Positions 33,070 through 42,499 of a stretch of 64,000 nt of DNA are shown in pieces. The stretch is from positions 62,001 to 126,000 of the forward strand of contig PVUG01000004.1 in the NCBI GenBank assembly GCA_003001975.1, given 5' to 3'. A program made the position numbers and the translations under genes. Positions within the stretch are counted from its first letter, which is position 1, and every line of letters starts with the position of its first letter. Below the pieces are notes generated by a model. That model was not told where the DNA came from, ran no database searches, and saw nothing but the letters and a program-made list of their open reading frames with translations. This stretch comes from Martelella mediterranea. Its GTDB lineage: Bacteria > Pseudomonadota > Alphaproteobacteria > Rhizobiales > Rhizobiaceae.

Positions 33070-34956
33070 ATGGCAGAAGGCCAGAGAACCGTATCAGCGG
33101 ATTCCGCCAATCCGTTTCACACAATCATCAATCTGTGGCCGTATATCTGGCCATCGGCCCGCCCGGACCTCAAGCGGCGTGTTGTCTACGCGACAATCGC
33201 GCTGGTTATCGCCAAGCTCATACTTCTGCTCGTGCCCTACTCGTTCAAATGGGTCACCAATGCGCTGACGGGCGAACTCGAGATCAACACAATTCTGCCG
33301 GCCTTCCTGTTTGGCGCCGTCACGCTGGTGCTGTTCTACAATCTGGCGCGCATCGGCCAGCTCGGTTTCAACCAGCTGCGCGACGCGCTGTTTGCCAGCG
33401 TCGGCCAATATGCCGTGCGCCAGCTCGCCTACCGGGTCTTCGTGCATATGCACCAGCTGGCGCTGCGCTTTCACCTTTCGCGCAAGACCGGCGGTCTTTC
33501 GCGCATCATCGAGCGCGGCACCAAGGGCATCGAGACGATTGTCCGCTTCACGATCCTGGCCACCCTGCCGACGGTGCTGGAATTTCTGCTGGTCGCCATC
33601 ATCTTCTGGTGGGGTTATGGCTTCGACTATCTGGCGATTACCGCCGTCACCGTCGTGCTTTATGTCTGGTTCACGATCAAGGCCAGCGACTGGCGCATCG
33701 CCATTCGCCGCGAGATGAATGACAGCGACACCGATGCCAACACCAAGGCAATCGACTCGCTGCTGAACTACGAAACCGTCAAATATTTCGGCAATGAAGA
33801 CATGGAAGCCTGTCGCTACGACAGTTCGATGGCCAAATACGAGGTCGCGGCAACGCGCATCTGGACCTCGCTTGGCTGGCTGAACTTCGGTCAGGGCCTG
33901 ATCTTCGGCGCCGGCATGACGCTGATGATGGTGCTGTCGGCGCTTGCCGTCAAAAACGGCACGCAGACGATCGGCGATTTCGTGTTCGTCAATGCCATGC
34001 TGATCCAGCTGGCCATTCCGCTGAATTTCATCGGTTCGGTCTATCGCGAAATCCGTCAGGGGCTGACCGATATCGAGGAAATGTTCAACATCCTCGAAGT
34101 CGATCCGGAAATCACCGACAAGCCCGATGCCGAGGACCTGCAGATCCGCCAGGGCGCGATAGCCTTCAAGGACGTGCACTTCGCCTATGACCCGGCGCGG
34201 CCGATCCTGAAGGGGATTTCCTTCGAGGTGCCCGCCGGCAAGACGGTTGCCATCGTCGGGCCGACAGGTGCGGGCAAATCGACGATTTCCCGCCTGCTGT
34301 TCCGCTTCTACGATGTCAATGAGGGCGCGATCACCATTGACGGGCAGGATCTGCGCGAGGTGCGCCAGCACAGCCTCAGGGAAGCCATCGGCATGGTGCC
34401 GCAGGATACCGTGCTGTTCAACGACACGATCGCCTACAATATCCGCTATGGCCGGACATCGGCGACCGACGAAGAGGTCAACGCGGCAGCGGAACTGGCG
34501 CAGGTCGGAGACTTCATTCGTCAGCTTCCCGAAGGTTTCGAAACCCAGGTCGGCGAACGCGGGCTGAAGCTGTCGGGCGGCGAAAAACAGCGCGTCGCCA
34601 TTGCCCGCACCATCCTGAAAGCGCCGCCGATCCTCCTTCTCGACGAGGCGACATCGGCGCTCGACACCCAGACCGAGCGGGAAATCCAGGCCGCCCTTGA
34701 CGTGGTTTCGAAAAACCGCACGACGGTCGTCATCGCCCACCGGCTTTCCACCGTCATCGGCGCCGACGAGATTATCGTGCTCAAGCGCGGCGAGATCGCC
34801 GAACGCGGCACCCATGGCGATCTGCTGGCCCAAAACGGGCTTTATGCGCAGATGTGGGAACGCCAGCGCGAAGCCACCCTTGCCGAGGAGCATCTGCGCG
34901 AGGTCCGCGAAAGCGACGATATGGGCGTGATCATGCGGCTCGATCCGGCCAATTGA
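33070..34956 (+). CDS. ATM1-type ABC exporter
   Basis: 628 residues from the ATG at 33070, spaced 6 nt from GAAGG. A six-helix ABC membrane domain with NYETVKYFGNE (typical of ATM1/HMT1) precedes the nucleotide-binding domain: Walker A GPTGAGKST, signature LSGGEKQRVAIARTIL, Walker B ILLLDEATSALD. Bacterial Atm1 proteins export glutathione-linked metals or persulfides and support iron-sulfur and metal homeostasis. A half-transporter acting as homodimer. Confidence 0.92.
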   Translation: MAEGQRTVSADSANPFHTIINLWPYIWPSARPDLKRRVVYATIALVIAKLILLLVPYSFKWVTNALTGELEINTILPAFLFGAVTLVLFYNLARIGQLGFNQLRDALFASVGQYAVRQLAYRVFVHMHQLALRFHLSRKTGGLSRIIERGTKGIETIVRFTILATLPTVLEFLLVAIIFWWGYGFDYLAITAVTVVLYVWFTIKASDWRIAIRREMNDSDTDANTKAIDSLLNYETVKYFGNEDMEACRYDSSMAKYEVAATRIWTSLGWLNFGQGLIFGAGMTLMMVLSALAVKNGTQTIGDFVFVNAMLIQLAIPLNFIGSVYREIRQGLTDIEEMFNILEVDPEITDKPDAEDLQIRQGAIAFKDVHFAYDPARPILKGISFEVPAGKTVAIVGPTGAGKSTISRLLFRFYDVNEGAITIDGQDLREVRQHSLREAIGMVPQDTVLFNDTIAYNIRYGRTSATDEEVNAAAELAQVGDFIRQLPEGFETQVGERGLKLSGGEKQRVAIARTILKAPPILLLDEATSALDTQTEREIQAALDVVSKNRTTVVIAHRLSTVIGADEIIVLKRGEIAERGTHGDLLAQNGLYAQMWERQREATLAEEHLREVRESDDMGVIMRLDPAN

Positions 34957-35073
34957 GGCAATTGCCGCTGCGGCCGGAGAATCATTTTCAACTCACATTG
35001 GAACCTGTAAGGTTTTCAAACGTCAAACATATTGGCGGCGGAACACAAGCGGCCCCGGGAGCCCGATAACCAT

Positions 35074-35772
35074 ATGACCGTTTTCGATTCGATCAGGAAG
35101 GCCATGGTGCCCATCCACAAGGAGGGATATCCCTTCATCGCGATCTTCCTTGTCGCAACGCTCATTCTCGGCTGGATTGCCGATCCGCTGTTCTGGATCG
35201 GCCTGTTCGCCACACTCTGGTGCGCCTATTTCTTCCGCGATCCCGAACGCGTTGTTCCCCAGGATGACGATATCGTCATCAGCCCCGCCGATGGCCGCGT
35301 TTCCTCCATCAGCGAGGAAATTCCGCCGCAGGAAATGGGCCTGGGCAGCGAGCCCATGCTCAGGATCTGCGTGTTCATGAACGTGTTCAACTGCCATGTG
35401 AACCGCGCGCCGATGGCGGGCACGGTTCGCGGCATCCATTACCGGCCGGGCAAGTTCTTCAATGCCGAACTCGACAAGGCGAGCGAAGACAACGAACGCA
35501 ACGGCGTGGTGCTCGACACCGCCCATGGCGCCATCGGCGTTGTCCAGATCGCCGGTCTCGTCGCCCGCCGGATTGTCTGCTTTGCAGAAAACGGCGATGT
35601 CGTGGACGCGGGCGAGCGCTTCGGCCTGATCCGTTTCGGCTCCAGGCTCGACGTCTACCTGCCCGCCGGCACCACGCCGCGGGTTGCCGTCGGCCAGACG
35701 GCGACGGCCGGTGAGACCGTGCTGGCTGTCTTCGGTGATTTCGAACTGCCCGTTGCCGGACGGCGGATCTGA
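35074..35772 (+). CDS. psd: Phosphatidylserine decarboxylase proenzyme
   Basis: 232 residues from the ATG at 35074 (MTVFDSIRK), the usual start of the short form. Two hydrophobic helices lie at about 20-52. [15 protein letters not shown] and [13 protein letters not shown] are conserved, and the self-cleavage point is Gly189-Ser190 in [13 protein letters not shown], which creates the pyruvoyl group. It makes phosphatidylethanolamine from phosphatidylserine and is coupled by a 1-bp overlap to pssA. Confidence 0.95.
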   Translation: MTVFDSIRKAMVPIHKEGYPFIAIFLVATLILGWIADPLFWIGLFATLWCAYFFRDPERVVPQDDDIVISPADGRVSSISEEIPPQEMGLGSEPMLRICVFMNVFNCHVNRAPMAGTVRGIHYRPGKFFNAELDKASEDNERNGVVLDTAHGAIGVVQIAGLVARRIVCFAENGDVVDAGERFGLIRFGSRLDVYLPAGTTPRVAVGQTATAGETVLAVFGDFELPVAGRRI

Positions 35773-36662
35773 TGGCCGACAGTGATAACGAAACGCCGCT
35801 TTCAACGCGACCGAAACCCGCCCCGGATCAATCCGGGCGCGGACCGCGCTTAAGGGAAATTCCGCTTCGCCTGATCATCCCCAATCTGGTCACGGTGCTT
35901 GCCATCTGCGCCGGGCTTTCCGGTATCCGGCAGGCGATCGAGGGAAAGTTTCCCGAAGCCGTGATGATGCTGCTGATCGCCGCATTTCTGGACGGGGTCG
36001 ACGGCAGGCTGGCGCGCCTTTTGAAGGCATCGTCGAAATTCGGCGAGCAGATGGATTCGCTGGCCGACATCGTCAATTTCGGCATCGCGCCGGCGCTGGT
36101 CTCCTACATCTACCTGCTGGACGATGCCGGCACGCCCGGCTGGATTGCCGCCCTGCTCTATGCCATTGCCGCAGCCCTTCGGCTGGCGCGCTTCAACGTG
36201 ATGGCCGACCGCAAGCGCAAGGCAAGCTGGCAGGGTGAATATTTCGTCGGCGTGCCCGCGCCGGCCGGCGCCATCATCGTGCTGCTGCCGGTCTATCTCG
36301 GCTTTCTCGGCATGCAGTCGAACCGAGGCATCGCCCTTGCCTGCTCGCTTTATACCGTCCTCATCGGCTTTCTGCTGATCAGCCGCCTGCCGGTCTGGTC
36401 GGGAAAGAGCCTCGGCCTCAATGTCCGCCGCGAATTCGCGCTGCCGATGATGCTGCTTGCGGTGCTCTCCGTCGCCCTGCTCGTTGCCTATACATGGCAT
36501 GTGATGATTGCCGGTTCAGCCCTTTACCTGGCAGCCCTTCCGCTGGGTGCGCGCGCCTGGCACTCCAAATACGGCACGCTGGTGATGGAAGAGGATGATG
36601 ATGTGGATGACGAGGACGATCCCGAACATCCGCGCAAGAACCGCCTCGACCTCGATATCTGA
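35772..36662 (+). CDS. pssA: CDP-diacylglycerol-serine O-phosphatidyltransferase
   Basis: 296 residues. The CDP-alcohol phosphotransferase motif DGVDGRLARLLKASSKFGEQ followed by MDSLAD gives the D-G-x2-A-R-x8-G-x3-D-x3-D pattern. About eight hydrophobic helices place it in the inner membrane. The C-terminal 20 residues are very acidic (EEDDDVDDEDD). It makes phosphatidylserine, the substrate of Psd encoded immediately upstream. Confidence 0.95.
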   Translation: MADSDNETPLSTRPKPAPDQSGRGPRLREIPLRLIIPNLVTVLAICAGLSGIRQAIEGKFPEAVMMLLIAAFLDGVDGRLARLLKASSKFGEQMDSLADIVNFGIAPALVSYIYLLDDAGTPGWIAALLYAIAAALRLARFNVMADRKRKASWQGEYFVGVPAPAGAIIVLLPVYLGFLGMQSNRGIALACSLYTVLIGFLLISRLPVWSGKSLGLNVRREFALPMMLLAVLSVALLVAYTWHVMIAGSALYLAALPLGARAWHSKYGTLVMEEDDDVDDEDDPEHPRKNRLDLDI

Positions 36663-36673
36663 ACTGGTGGACT

Positions 36674-37420
36674 TCAGAAGAGGTCCATCTGCTCGTCCGG
36701 CCCTGCTTCAGGTGCGTCCGGCAAAAGCGCCGGACCGATCGGCGCGATCAGGTCCGCACCGAGATTACGGGCATTGCTGACGGCCTTTGAAACCGGAAAG
36801 GCCTCGAAGAAATCGTCAGGCGGCGGCCGCAGCAGATCGGCGACATGACGCGGCTCAAGGGTGCGGCAATCGAGCCAGCGCTCGAAATCATCCGGCATGA
36901 TGACCACGGGCGACCGCTCGTGCAGTTTCGCGACCACGCCGCTTGCGGCCGTCGTGAGAATGGTTCCGGTGTCAAGTTCGGTTCCGTCGGCGCCCTGCCA
37001 GGGCGACATCAGCCCGGCAAGGGCAATCAGCCCGCCATGACGCGGACGGATCCAGTAAGGCTGCGCCGTGTCCCTGCCGCCGGTTCTGCGCCATTCGAAA
37101 AAGCCGCTTGCCGGCACCAGAGCCCTGAAATGACGCATGGCGCCGCGAAAGGCCGGTTTTTCGGCAGCACTTTCCGAGCGGGCATTGAACAGCAGCGGAA
37201 AATCGCGACCATCCTTCACCCAGGCAGGAATCAGCCCCCAGCGCGCCAGCATGGCTGTCCGCCCCTCACCGCCGCCGGTCAGTTCCGAGGCGTTGATCAC
37301 CATCAGGATCGGCTGCGAGGGCGCGATATTGTAGCGCGGCGGAAATGAATCGATCGCCGTCAGATCGAAGGCTTCCGCCGTTGCATCAGGGGTTGTTATC
37401 AGGCCGAAACGTCCGCACAT
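36674..37420 (-). CDS. SRAP-domain protein (HMCES/YedK family)
   Basis: 248 residues. Starts MCGRFGLITTPD, with Cys2, which becomes the N-terminal nucleophile after Met removal. Other active-site parts are the Asn in RYNIAPSQP, the Glu in PASGFFEWRR and the His in LHERSPVVIMP. The family forms a protective covalent crosslink with abasic sites in single-stranded DNA. Slightly long C-terminus compared with YedK. Divergent from the Nudix gene. Confidence 0.93.
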   Translation of the reverse strand: MCGRFGLITTPDATAEAFDLTAIDSFPPRYNIAPSQPILMVINASELTGGGEGRTAMLARWGLIPAWVKDGRDFPLLFNARSESAAEKPAFRGAMRHFRALVPASGFFEWRRTGGRDTAQPYWIRPRHGGLIALAGLMSPWQGADGTELDTGTILTTAASGVVAKLHERSPVVIMPDDFERWLDCRTLEPRHVADLLRPPPDDFFEAFPVSKAVSNARNLGADLIAPIGPALLPDAPEAGPDEQMDLF

Positions 37421-37502
37421 TACCCATAGATTTCATCTTGCGCGATGAATGACAAGGCCCGCCGTTCCCCGCGGGCCTGATGAGCATGCCGGAAGGAACC
37501 CA

Positions 37503-37910
37503 ATGTCCGTTTCACCCAAGCCCGCCTCCTCCGTGATCGTCCGTCGCGGCGGAAAATTCCTGCTCGTGCGCCGGGCAAATCCGCCCGCACAGGCGATGTA
37601 TGCCTTTCCCGGCGGCAAGGCCGAAGCCGGCGAAACCGCCGAACAGGCCGCCATCCGCGAACTTGCCGAGGAAACCGGTCTTGCCGCAAACCGCGCCGAT
37701 CTCTTTGCCGTATATGATCTGATAGACCGGGATGACAGCGGACAGATCACCAGCTTCTACCGGCTGAGCGTGTTTCTCGCCGACGTGGAAGACGACGTCG
37801 TGGCTGTCGCCGCAGATGACGCCGACGACCTCGGCTGGTATGCGCTTGGCGACATTCGGACCATGAATGTGCCGACAAGCGTTCTCGAATGCGCCGAAAA
37901 GCTCGGCTAG
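37503..37910 (+). CDS. Nudix hydrolase
   Basis: 135 residues from the ATG at 37503, which follows GGAAGGAA. The Nudix box GGKAEAGETAEQAAIRELAE plus ETGL is complete (G-x5-E-x7-REUxEExGU). It hydrolyses a nucleoside diphosphate linked to another group; the residues outside the box do not reveal the substrate. Close to ADP-ribose pyrophosphatase or MutT-like small enzymes. Its stop codon adjoins a RIME-like repeat. Confidence 0.9.
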   Translation: MSVSPKPASSVIVRRGGKFLLVRRANPPAQAMYAFPGGKAEAGETAEQAAIRELAEETGLAANRADLFAVYDLIDRDDSGQITSFYRLSVFLADVEDDVVAVAADDADDLGWYALGDIRTMNVPTSVLECAEKLG

Positions 37911-38012
37911 AGCATCGGGCGAAAAAGTGGAATCCGGTTTCTCGATAACCCGATGCGTCAAAACAAAGAGCTGGATCATCGGGCGGTTCAGATTAACCAC
38001 CCGATGATCTAG
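37909..38012. repeat. RIME-like intergenic palindromic repeat
   Basis: Two inverted-repeat units: GCATCGGG with CCCGATGC in the first half, and GATCATCGGG with CCCGATGATC in the second, joined by GTCAAAACAAAGAGC. This layout and wording match the mosaic intergenic elements spread through rhizobial genomes. It begins within the Nudix stop codon. Confidence 0.8.
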
Positions 38013-38098
38013 CCGGCTTGAAAGTGTGACCGAAGCGACACATTCGCGCTGCCACGCAAAGCGCTTGGCCCGTCTGTTAACCGGCTGTTGACTTTTTA

Positions 38099-38139
38099 TG
38101 TCAGCGGCGCTGACAGACCGCATAAAAACTTGTTACGAT
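38099..38139 (+). promoter_or_regulatory. Promoter with overlapping 17-bp operator-like palindrome
   Basis: TGTCAGCGGCGCTGACA (38099-38115) is a perfect 7-3-7 inverted repeat. Its right arm supplies a CTGACA -35 (38110-38115), followed by an 18-bp spacer and TACGAT -10 (38134-38139). The start codon of the next gene is 44 nt further on. Confidence 0.5.
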
Positions 38140-38183
38140 AGGCCCCGGAACAACCAAGAACGAGAAGCCAGCAAGGAACTCAG

Positions 38184-38441
38184 ATGAAGCCGAATGCCAA
38201 TGAAATCGACGATATGATCGTGCGGGAAAAGATGCAGGCGGCTCTCGAGTACCAGAACGAAGCATGGGCCGATGGTGTTGCCGATGGCATCGAACCCGAG
38301 ATCATTGCCGATGCGGCGCTGGCGCTGGCCATGCGCGAGACCGTGCGGATGATTGGCGAGGAAGGCGCTGAAGCGATGCTGGAATCGCTGCGCGAGCGCA
38401 TGTTGGCCGGTGAGTTTTCACCCGATCGCATTCTGCAGTAG
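38184..38441 (+). CDS. Small conserved-type helical protein, function unknown
   Basis: 85 residues, nearly all predicted helix and acidic (MIVREKMQAALEYQNEAWAD, then EIIADAALALAMRETVRMIG). No catalytic motif. It has its own promoter with a palindrome over the -35 and lies just upstream of ygfZ. Looks like a Rhizobiales-specific small protein; no function assigned. Confidence 0.75.
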   Translation: MKPNANEIDDMIVREKMQAALEYQNEAWADGVADGIEPEIIADAALALAMRETVRMIGEEGAEAMLESLRERMLAGEFSPDRILQ

Positions 38442-38570
38442 TTTTGCCCCTGCGGCCGTTATGACGCCCGCCCCGGGATTTTCCTTCCCGCATTGACGAA
38501 TGCCGCCGACCGCGTGACAAATCGGATCGCGATTCGATCAGCGCGCGCGGCGTGCATGAAAGGGACGAAC

Positions 38571-39410
38571 ATGGCATCGATCCACCTTCCGGACAGGGCC
38601 TTCATCACGCTTGCGGGTGAGGACGCCGAAACGTTTCTGCAAAACCTGGTAACCACGAACATCGAGGGGTTACCTGCAGGCGAAGCCTGGCCCGGCGCGC
38701 TTTTGACGCCGCAGGGCAAGATCATGTTCGATTTCCTGATCTCCCGCAGCCCGGACGGCTTTCTGATCGAAACCCATGCGGACGACCAGTCAGCGCTGGC
38801 AAAGCGGCTGATGCTGTACAAGCTGCGCGCCAAGGTCACCATCGCAACGCCTGAACATGATGGCGCCACCCTCTTTTATGGCGACACCGCAGCCCCCGAA
38901 GGGGCCCTGCCGGACAGACGTTTCGCGCTTGCCGACATGCCCCTGATGCGCCTGCCCGGCAGGTATAACGACGCCGCGCAAGACCCTGAAACATATACAA
39001 AGCTGCGCATTGAAGCGGGCGTGGCGGAACTGCATGCCGATTATGCCGCGCAGGATGTTTTCCCGCACGATATCCTCTATGACAGCAATGGCGGACTGAA
39101 CTTCCGCAAGGGCTGCTATGTCGGCCAGGAAGTGGTTTCGCGCATGCATCACCGCGGCATGGCCCGCCGCAGGCTCGTGCAGCTTGCAGCCGCCGAGCCG
39201 TTTACAGCAGACGACGGCGCCGTGCAGGCAGGCGGCAAGATCGCCGGCACGATCTGTTCTGTCAGTGACGGCAAGGCCATGGCAATCGTCCGCGTGGATC
39301 GTATCGCGGCCGCCAGCGGCGATGTCAGCGTCAACGGCATGCCGGTCAGCGTGACACCTTACGCATGGAGCGGCGTGACGCTGGAAGCCTCAGGCACGGA
39401 GACCGACTGA
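38571..39410 (+). CDS. ygfZ: YgfZ/GcvT-family folate-binding iron-sulfur cluster repair protein
   Basis: 279 residues from the ATG at 38571 (MASIHLPDRAFITLAGEDAE). The hallmark K-G-C-Y-x-G-Q-E is present in FRKGCYVGQEVVSRMHHRG, with Cys the reactive residue. YgfZ helps MiaB-type and other iron-sulfur enzymes, using tetrahydrofolate. Three genes follow closely (HD, phosphatase-like), forming a probable operon. Confidence 0.92.
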   Translation: MASIHLPDRAFITLAGEDAETFLQNLVTTNIEGLPAGEAWPGALLTPQGKIMFDFLISRSPDGFLIETHADDQSALAKRLMLYKLRAKVTIATPEHDGATLFYGDTAAPEGALPDRRFALADMPLMRLPGRYNDAAQDPETYTKLRIEAGVAELHADYAAQDVFPHDILYDSNGGLNFRKGCYVGQEVVSRMHHRGMARRRLVQLAAAEPFTADDGAVQAGGKIAGTICSVSDGKAMAIVRVDRIAAASGDVSVNGMPVSVTPYAWSGVTLEASGTETD

Positions 39411-39412
39411 CC

Positions 39413-40042
39413 ATGGCCAAGACCGATGTCCGCGCCTGGCAGCGCATGCTCTCCGGCCGCCGCCTCGACCTGCTCGACCCCTCCCCGCTCGATGTCGAGA
39501 TTTCCGACATTGCCCACGGCCTTGCCAGGGTGGCCCGCTGGAACGGGCAGACGGTCGGCGCCCATGCCTATTCCGTCGCCCAGCACAGTCTCGTGGTCGA
39601 AACCATTTTCATGCACTGCTACAAGGCGAGCCCTGAAGACTGTCAGATGGCGCTTCTGCACGACGCGCCGGAATATGTGATCGGCGACATGATCTCGCCG
39701 TTCAAGGCGGTGGTCGGCGGCGGTTACAAGAGCGTGGAAAAGCGGCTTGAGGCCGCTGTCCATCTGCGCTTTGGCCTGCCACCGCACCCCTCCCGCACCC
39801 TGAAATCCAGGATCAAGGCGGCCGACCGTATCGCAGCCTATTTCGAGGCGATCACGCTGGCCGGTTTCTCGCATGCCGAAGCAAAACGCTTCTTCGGCGA
39901 GCCGAACGGTGTGTCGATCGAGATGCTGACCGTCGAGCCGATGGCGACCACGGACGCACAGACCCGCTTTCTCGCCCGCTTTTCGGAAATCGAGAGCGAA
40001 CGCGCCAGCACGCCCGCGCCTGCGAAGCGGAGCAGCGGGTGA
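39413..40042 (+). CDS. HD-domain hydrolase, YfbR-like
   Basis: 209 residues from the ATG at 39413, 2 nt after the ygfZ stop. Metal-binding set: H in HAYSVAQHSLVVETI and HD in ALLHDAPEYVIGDM, with D in KAADRIAAYFEA. This layout is that of YfbR-type 5'-deoxynucleotidases, which dephosphorylate dNMPs. The last 15 residues are Ala/Pro rich. Overlaps the next gene by 4 bp. Confidence 0.88.
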   Translation: MAKTDVRAWQRMLSGRRLDLLDPSPLDVEISDIAHGLARVARWNGQTVGAHAYSVAQHSLVVETIFMHCYKASPEDCQMALLHDAPEYVIGDMISPFKAVVGGGYKSVEKRLEAAVHLRFGLPPHPSRTLKSRIKAADRIAAYFEAITLAGFSHAEAKRFFGEPNGVSIEMLTVEPMATTDAQTRFLARFSEIESERASTPAPAKRSSG

Positions 40043-40554
40043 CCGCCAGAATTGTCGTCAGTCCGCTTGCGCGCATCGGCGAAATGGCTGCCCGCCACGA
40101 CTGCCGCCACATGCTGTCGCTGATGGCCAATGGTCACGATTTCGCCCGGCCCGGCATGATCGAACCGCGCCGTCATCTCACGCTCCGAATGAATGATATC
40201 GCCTTTGCCGGAACCGGAAACCTGGTCGCTCCGGAGGCTTCGCATATCGAGCAGATCATCCGTTTTGTTCGTCGCTGTGACGGGCCGCTGCTGATCCATT
40301 GCTGGATGGGCGTTTCGCGCTCGCCGGCGGCCGCGCTGATCGCCATGCTGGCGCTTGAACCGGACCGCGATGAATTCGCGCTGGCGCAAAATCTCAGGGC
40401 GCAATCGCCCTGTGCCACGCCGAATGCGCGCCTTGTGGCGCTTGGCGATGAGGCACTCGGTTGCAAGGGGCGGCTGATTGCTGCCGTGAAGGCAATCGGC
40501 CGCGGCAAAGATTGCCAGATCAATATACCCTTTGTTCTGGAACCGGGCTGTTGA
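40039..40554 (+). CDS. Protein-tyrosine-phosphatase-like protein
   Basis: 171 residues; starts with GTG at 40039 overlapping the preceding TGA. The P-loop LLIHCWMGVSRSPAAAL has the C-x5-R-S signature of cysteine phosphatases. The family is present as a conserved single-domain protein in rhizobia, often after the HD gene. Substrate unknown. Confidence 0.82.
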   Translation: MTARIVVSPLARIGEMAARHDCRHMLSLMANGHDFARPGMIEPRRHLTLRMNDIAFAGTGNLVAPEASHIEQIIRFVRRCDGPLLIHCWMGVSRSPAAALIAMLALEPDRDEFALAQNLRAQSPCATPNARLVALGDEALGCKGRLIAAVKAIGRGKDCQINIPFVLEPGC

Positions 40555-40670
40555 CGCCCGCCAATGCGCCGTTGCACCGCCGCTGAAGTTTTCGTAGCAT
40601 CGACTTAATCTGAAAACGCCCTAGCTAGGCAAAAAACACACTTCCGATTTCCGAAGACAAGGCATTTTCA

Positions 40671-41579
40671 ATGGATAATATAGAGCAACAGGTCGGCGAC
40701 ATGTTCAAGGCGTCCGGCGATTTCGCCAACGCAATATGGGCAATGGTGATCACCTACACATTTTCGGTCCTCGGCGCGATCATCCTTCTGATCGTCGGCT
40801 GGATCGTGGCTGCCATCGTGCAGCGGTCGATCAAGAATGCGTTTTTGAAATTCGATAATGTCGACCGCACGCTGGCCGGTTTCTTCGGCAATATCGCACG
40901 CTATGGCGTTCTGACCATCGTCATCATCATGGTGCTTGGCCAGTTTGGCGTGCAGACGGCCTCCATTCTTGCCGCTCTTGGTGCTGCCGGTCTGGCAATT
41001 GGTCTTGCCCTGCAGGGCACGCTGCAGAATATCGCGGCCGGGATCATGCTTCTTGTGCTGCGTCCCTTCCGTGTCGGCGAATATATCAGCACCGGTTCGA
41101 TTGACGGCACGGTGCAGGAAGTCGGCCTGTTTGCGACCGAACTGAAGACGATCGACGGCCTGTTCCGCCTGGCGCCGAACTCCACGCTCTGGAATGTCTC
41201 GATCACCAATTATTCGCGCGTCAGCGAGCGCATGCACGAACTTGCCATCGGTATCGGCTATGACGACGACCTCAGGCAGGCCATCGACATCCTGCTGGAT
41301 CTGGCCAAAAACAACGAAAACGTGCTTGCCGATCCGGAACCCTACGCCTTCGTCAAGGAACTCGGCGACAGCGCGGTTGTCGTCGCCATGCGTTACTGGG
41401 CGCCCGGGGCCGTCTGGTGGAAGACCACCCATGTCATGACCCGCGACGCCAAGCTCGCCTTTGACGAAGCCGGCATTTCCATCCCCTTCCCGCAGGTCAC
41501 GCTTTCCTCGCTGGACGCGGATGACAAACCGCTCGAAAAGGCGGACGAAACCGCTGACAAGCCAGCGGAAAAGAGCTAA
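40671..41579 (+). CDS. MscS-family mechanosensitive channel
   Basis: 302 residues. Three N-terminal hydrophobic helices (to about 120) include the pore-lining GVQTASILAALGAAGLAIGL pattern, followed by the beta domain (RPFRVGEYISTGSIDGTVQE, NSTLWNVSITNYSR). Single-unit MscS size. It releases solutes on hypo-osmotic shock, which complements the betaine uptake genes. The last 20 residues are charged. Confidence 0.92.
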   Translation: MDNIEQQVGDMFKASGDFANAIWAMVITYTFSVLGAIILLIVGWIVAAIVQRSIKNAFLKFDNVDRTLAGFFGNIARYGVLTIVIIMVLGQFGVQTASILAALGAAGLAIGLALQGTLQNIAAGIMLLVLRPFRVGEYISTGSIDGTVQEVGLFATELKTIDGLFRLAPNSTLWNVSITNYSRVSERMHELAIGIGYDDDLRQAIDILLDLAKNNENVLADPEPYAFVKELGDSAVVVAMRYWAPGAVWWKTTHVMTRDAKLAFDEAGISIPFPQVTLSSLDADDKPLEKADETADKPAEKS

Positions 41580-41643
41580 GGATTTATCGAAGATGCCGGC
41601 CTCGCGCCGGTATCTTTTTATCGATATCCTCCCGGAGCTCACC

Positions 41644-42495
41644 ATGAAAATCGCAGCCCTCAACATCTATCCGCTCAAAAGTGCGCGCGGGATCGCCCTT
41701 TCTGAGCGGCACTGCGGTTTTTCGGGCCTTCAGGGCGACAGGATCGCCGTGATCACCGATCCCGACGGCCGTTTCATCACCCAGCGCGAATTACCGGCCC
41801 TTGCCCGGCTTTCGGTGCGGCAGCGCGATCAGGGGCTGGAAATCGAAATGGATGGCGCGGAGACGCTTTTTGCGGCCCCGCACGGCACGGAGCGCTTCGA
41901 CGTCACGGTCTGGAAGGATACCGTCAATGCCGCCGGCACGGCGGCGAGCGTGAATGAAACGCTTTCCAGCTGGCTTGAACGTCCGGTGCGTCTGGCCTTC
42001 TTTGACCGGCAGGCGAACCGGATCGCCAGCCGCGACTGGATTGAAACCGATACGCCGGTTTCCTTTGCCGATGGTTTTCAGCTTCTGGTGACCACCACGG
42101 GCTCGCTTGCAGCACTGAATGCCGATCTGGCGGCGCAGGGTGCTGCAACGGTCGGCATGGAGCGTTTCCGCCCGAATATCGTTCTCGACTGTGAAGACCC
42201 CTGGGCTGAGGACGGCTGGACGGGCATCACGGTCGCCGGGGTCCGGATCGATTTCGTCAAGCCCTGTTCGCGCTGCATCATGACGACCCAGGACCAGATG
42301 ACCGGTGCGCGCGGCGGCGCGAACCCGTTGCCTGCGCTGGGCCGGCAGCACATGTCGGGCGACCGTCGCGTGCCGGGGCCGCTGTTCGGCTGGAACGCCG
42401 TGCCGCGCGGCGAAGGCATTCTGCAGGTCGGCGATACGGTGGAAATCACGGGCGAGCGCGACGAACCCTGGCTGTTGAAAAAACGGCGGGGCTGA
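41644..42495 (+). CDS. MOSC-domain protein
   Basis: 283 residues from the ATG at 41644. An N-terminal MOSC-N beta barrel (MKIAALNIYPLKSARGIALS) is followed by the MOSC domain: RFRPNIVLDCEDPWAEDGW, and VKPCSRCIMTTQD with conserved Cys. This is the mARC/YcbX type, which binds molybdenum cofactor and reduces N-hydroxylated compounds. Upstream in-frame codons lie inside the MscS gene. Confidence 0.9.
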   Translation: MKIAALNIYPLKSARGIALSERHCGFSGLQGDRIAVITDPDGRFITQRELPALARLSVRQRDQGLEIEMDGAETLFAAPHGTERFDVTVWKDTVNAAGTAASVNETLSSWLERPVRLAFFDRQANRIASRDWIETDTPVSFADGFQLLVTTTGSLAALNADLAAQGAATVGMERFRPNIVLDCEDPWAEDGWTGITVAGVRIDFVKPCSRCIMTTQDQMTGARGGANPLPALGRQHMSGDRRVPGPLFGWNAVPRGEGILQVGDTVEITGERDEPWLLKKRRG

Positions 42496-42499
42496 CAAT

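Noticed and set aside
33094-34893. Leftward open frame opposite the ATM1-type gene
   Set aside because: Antisense shadow; the sense strand has Walker and signature motifs.
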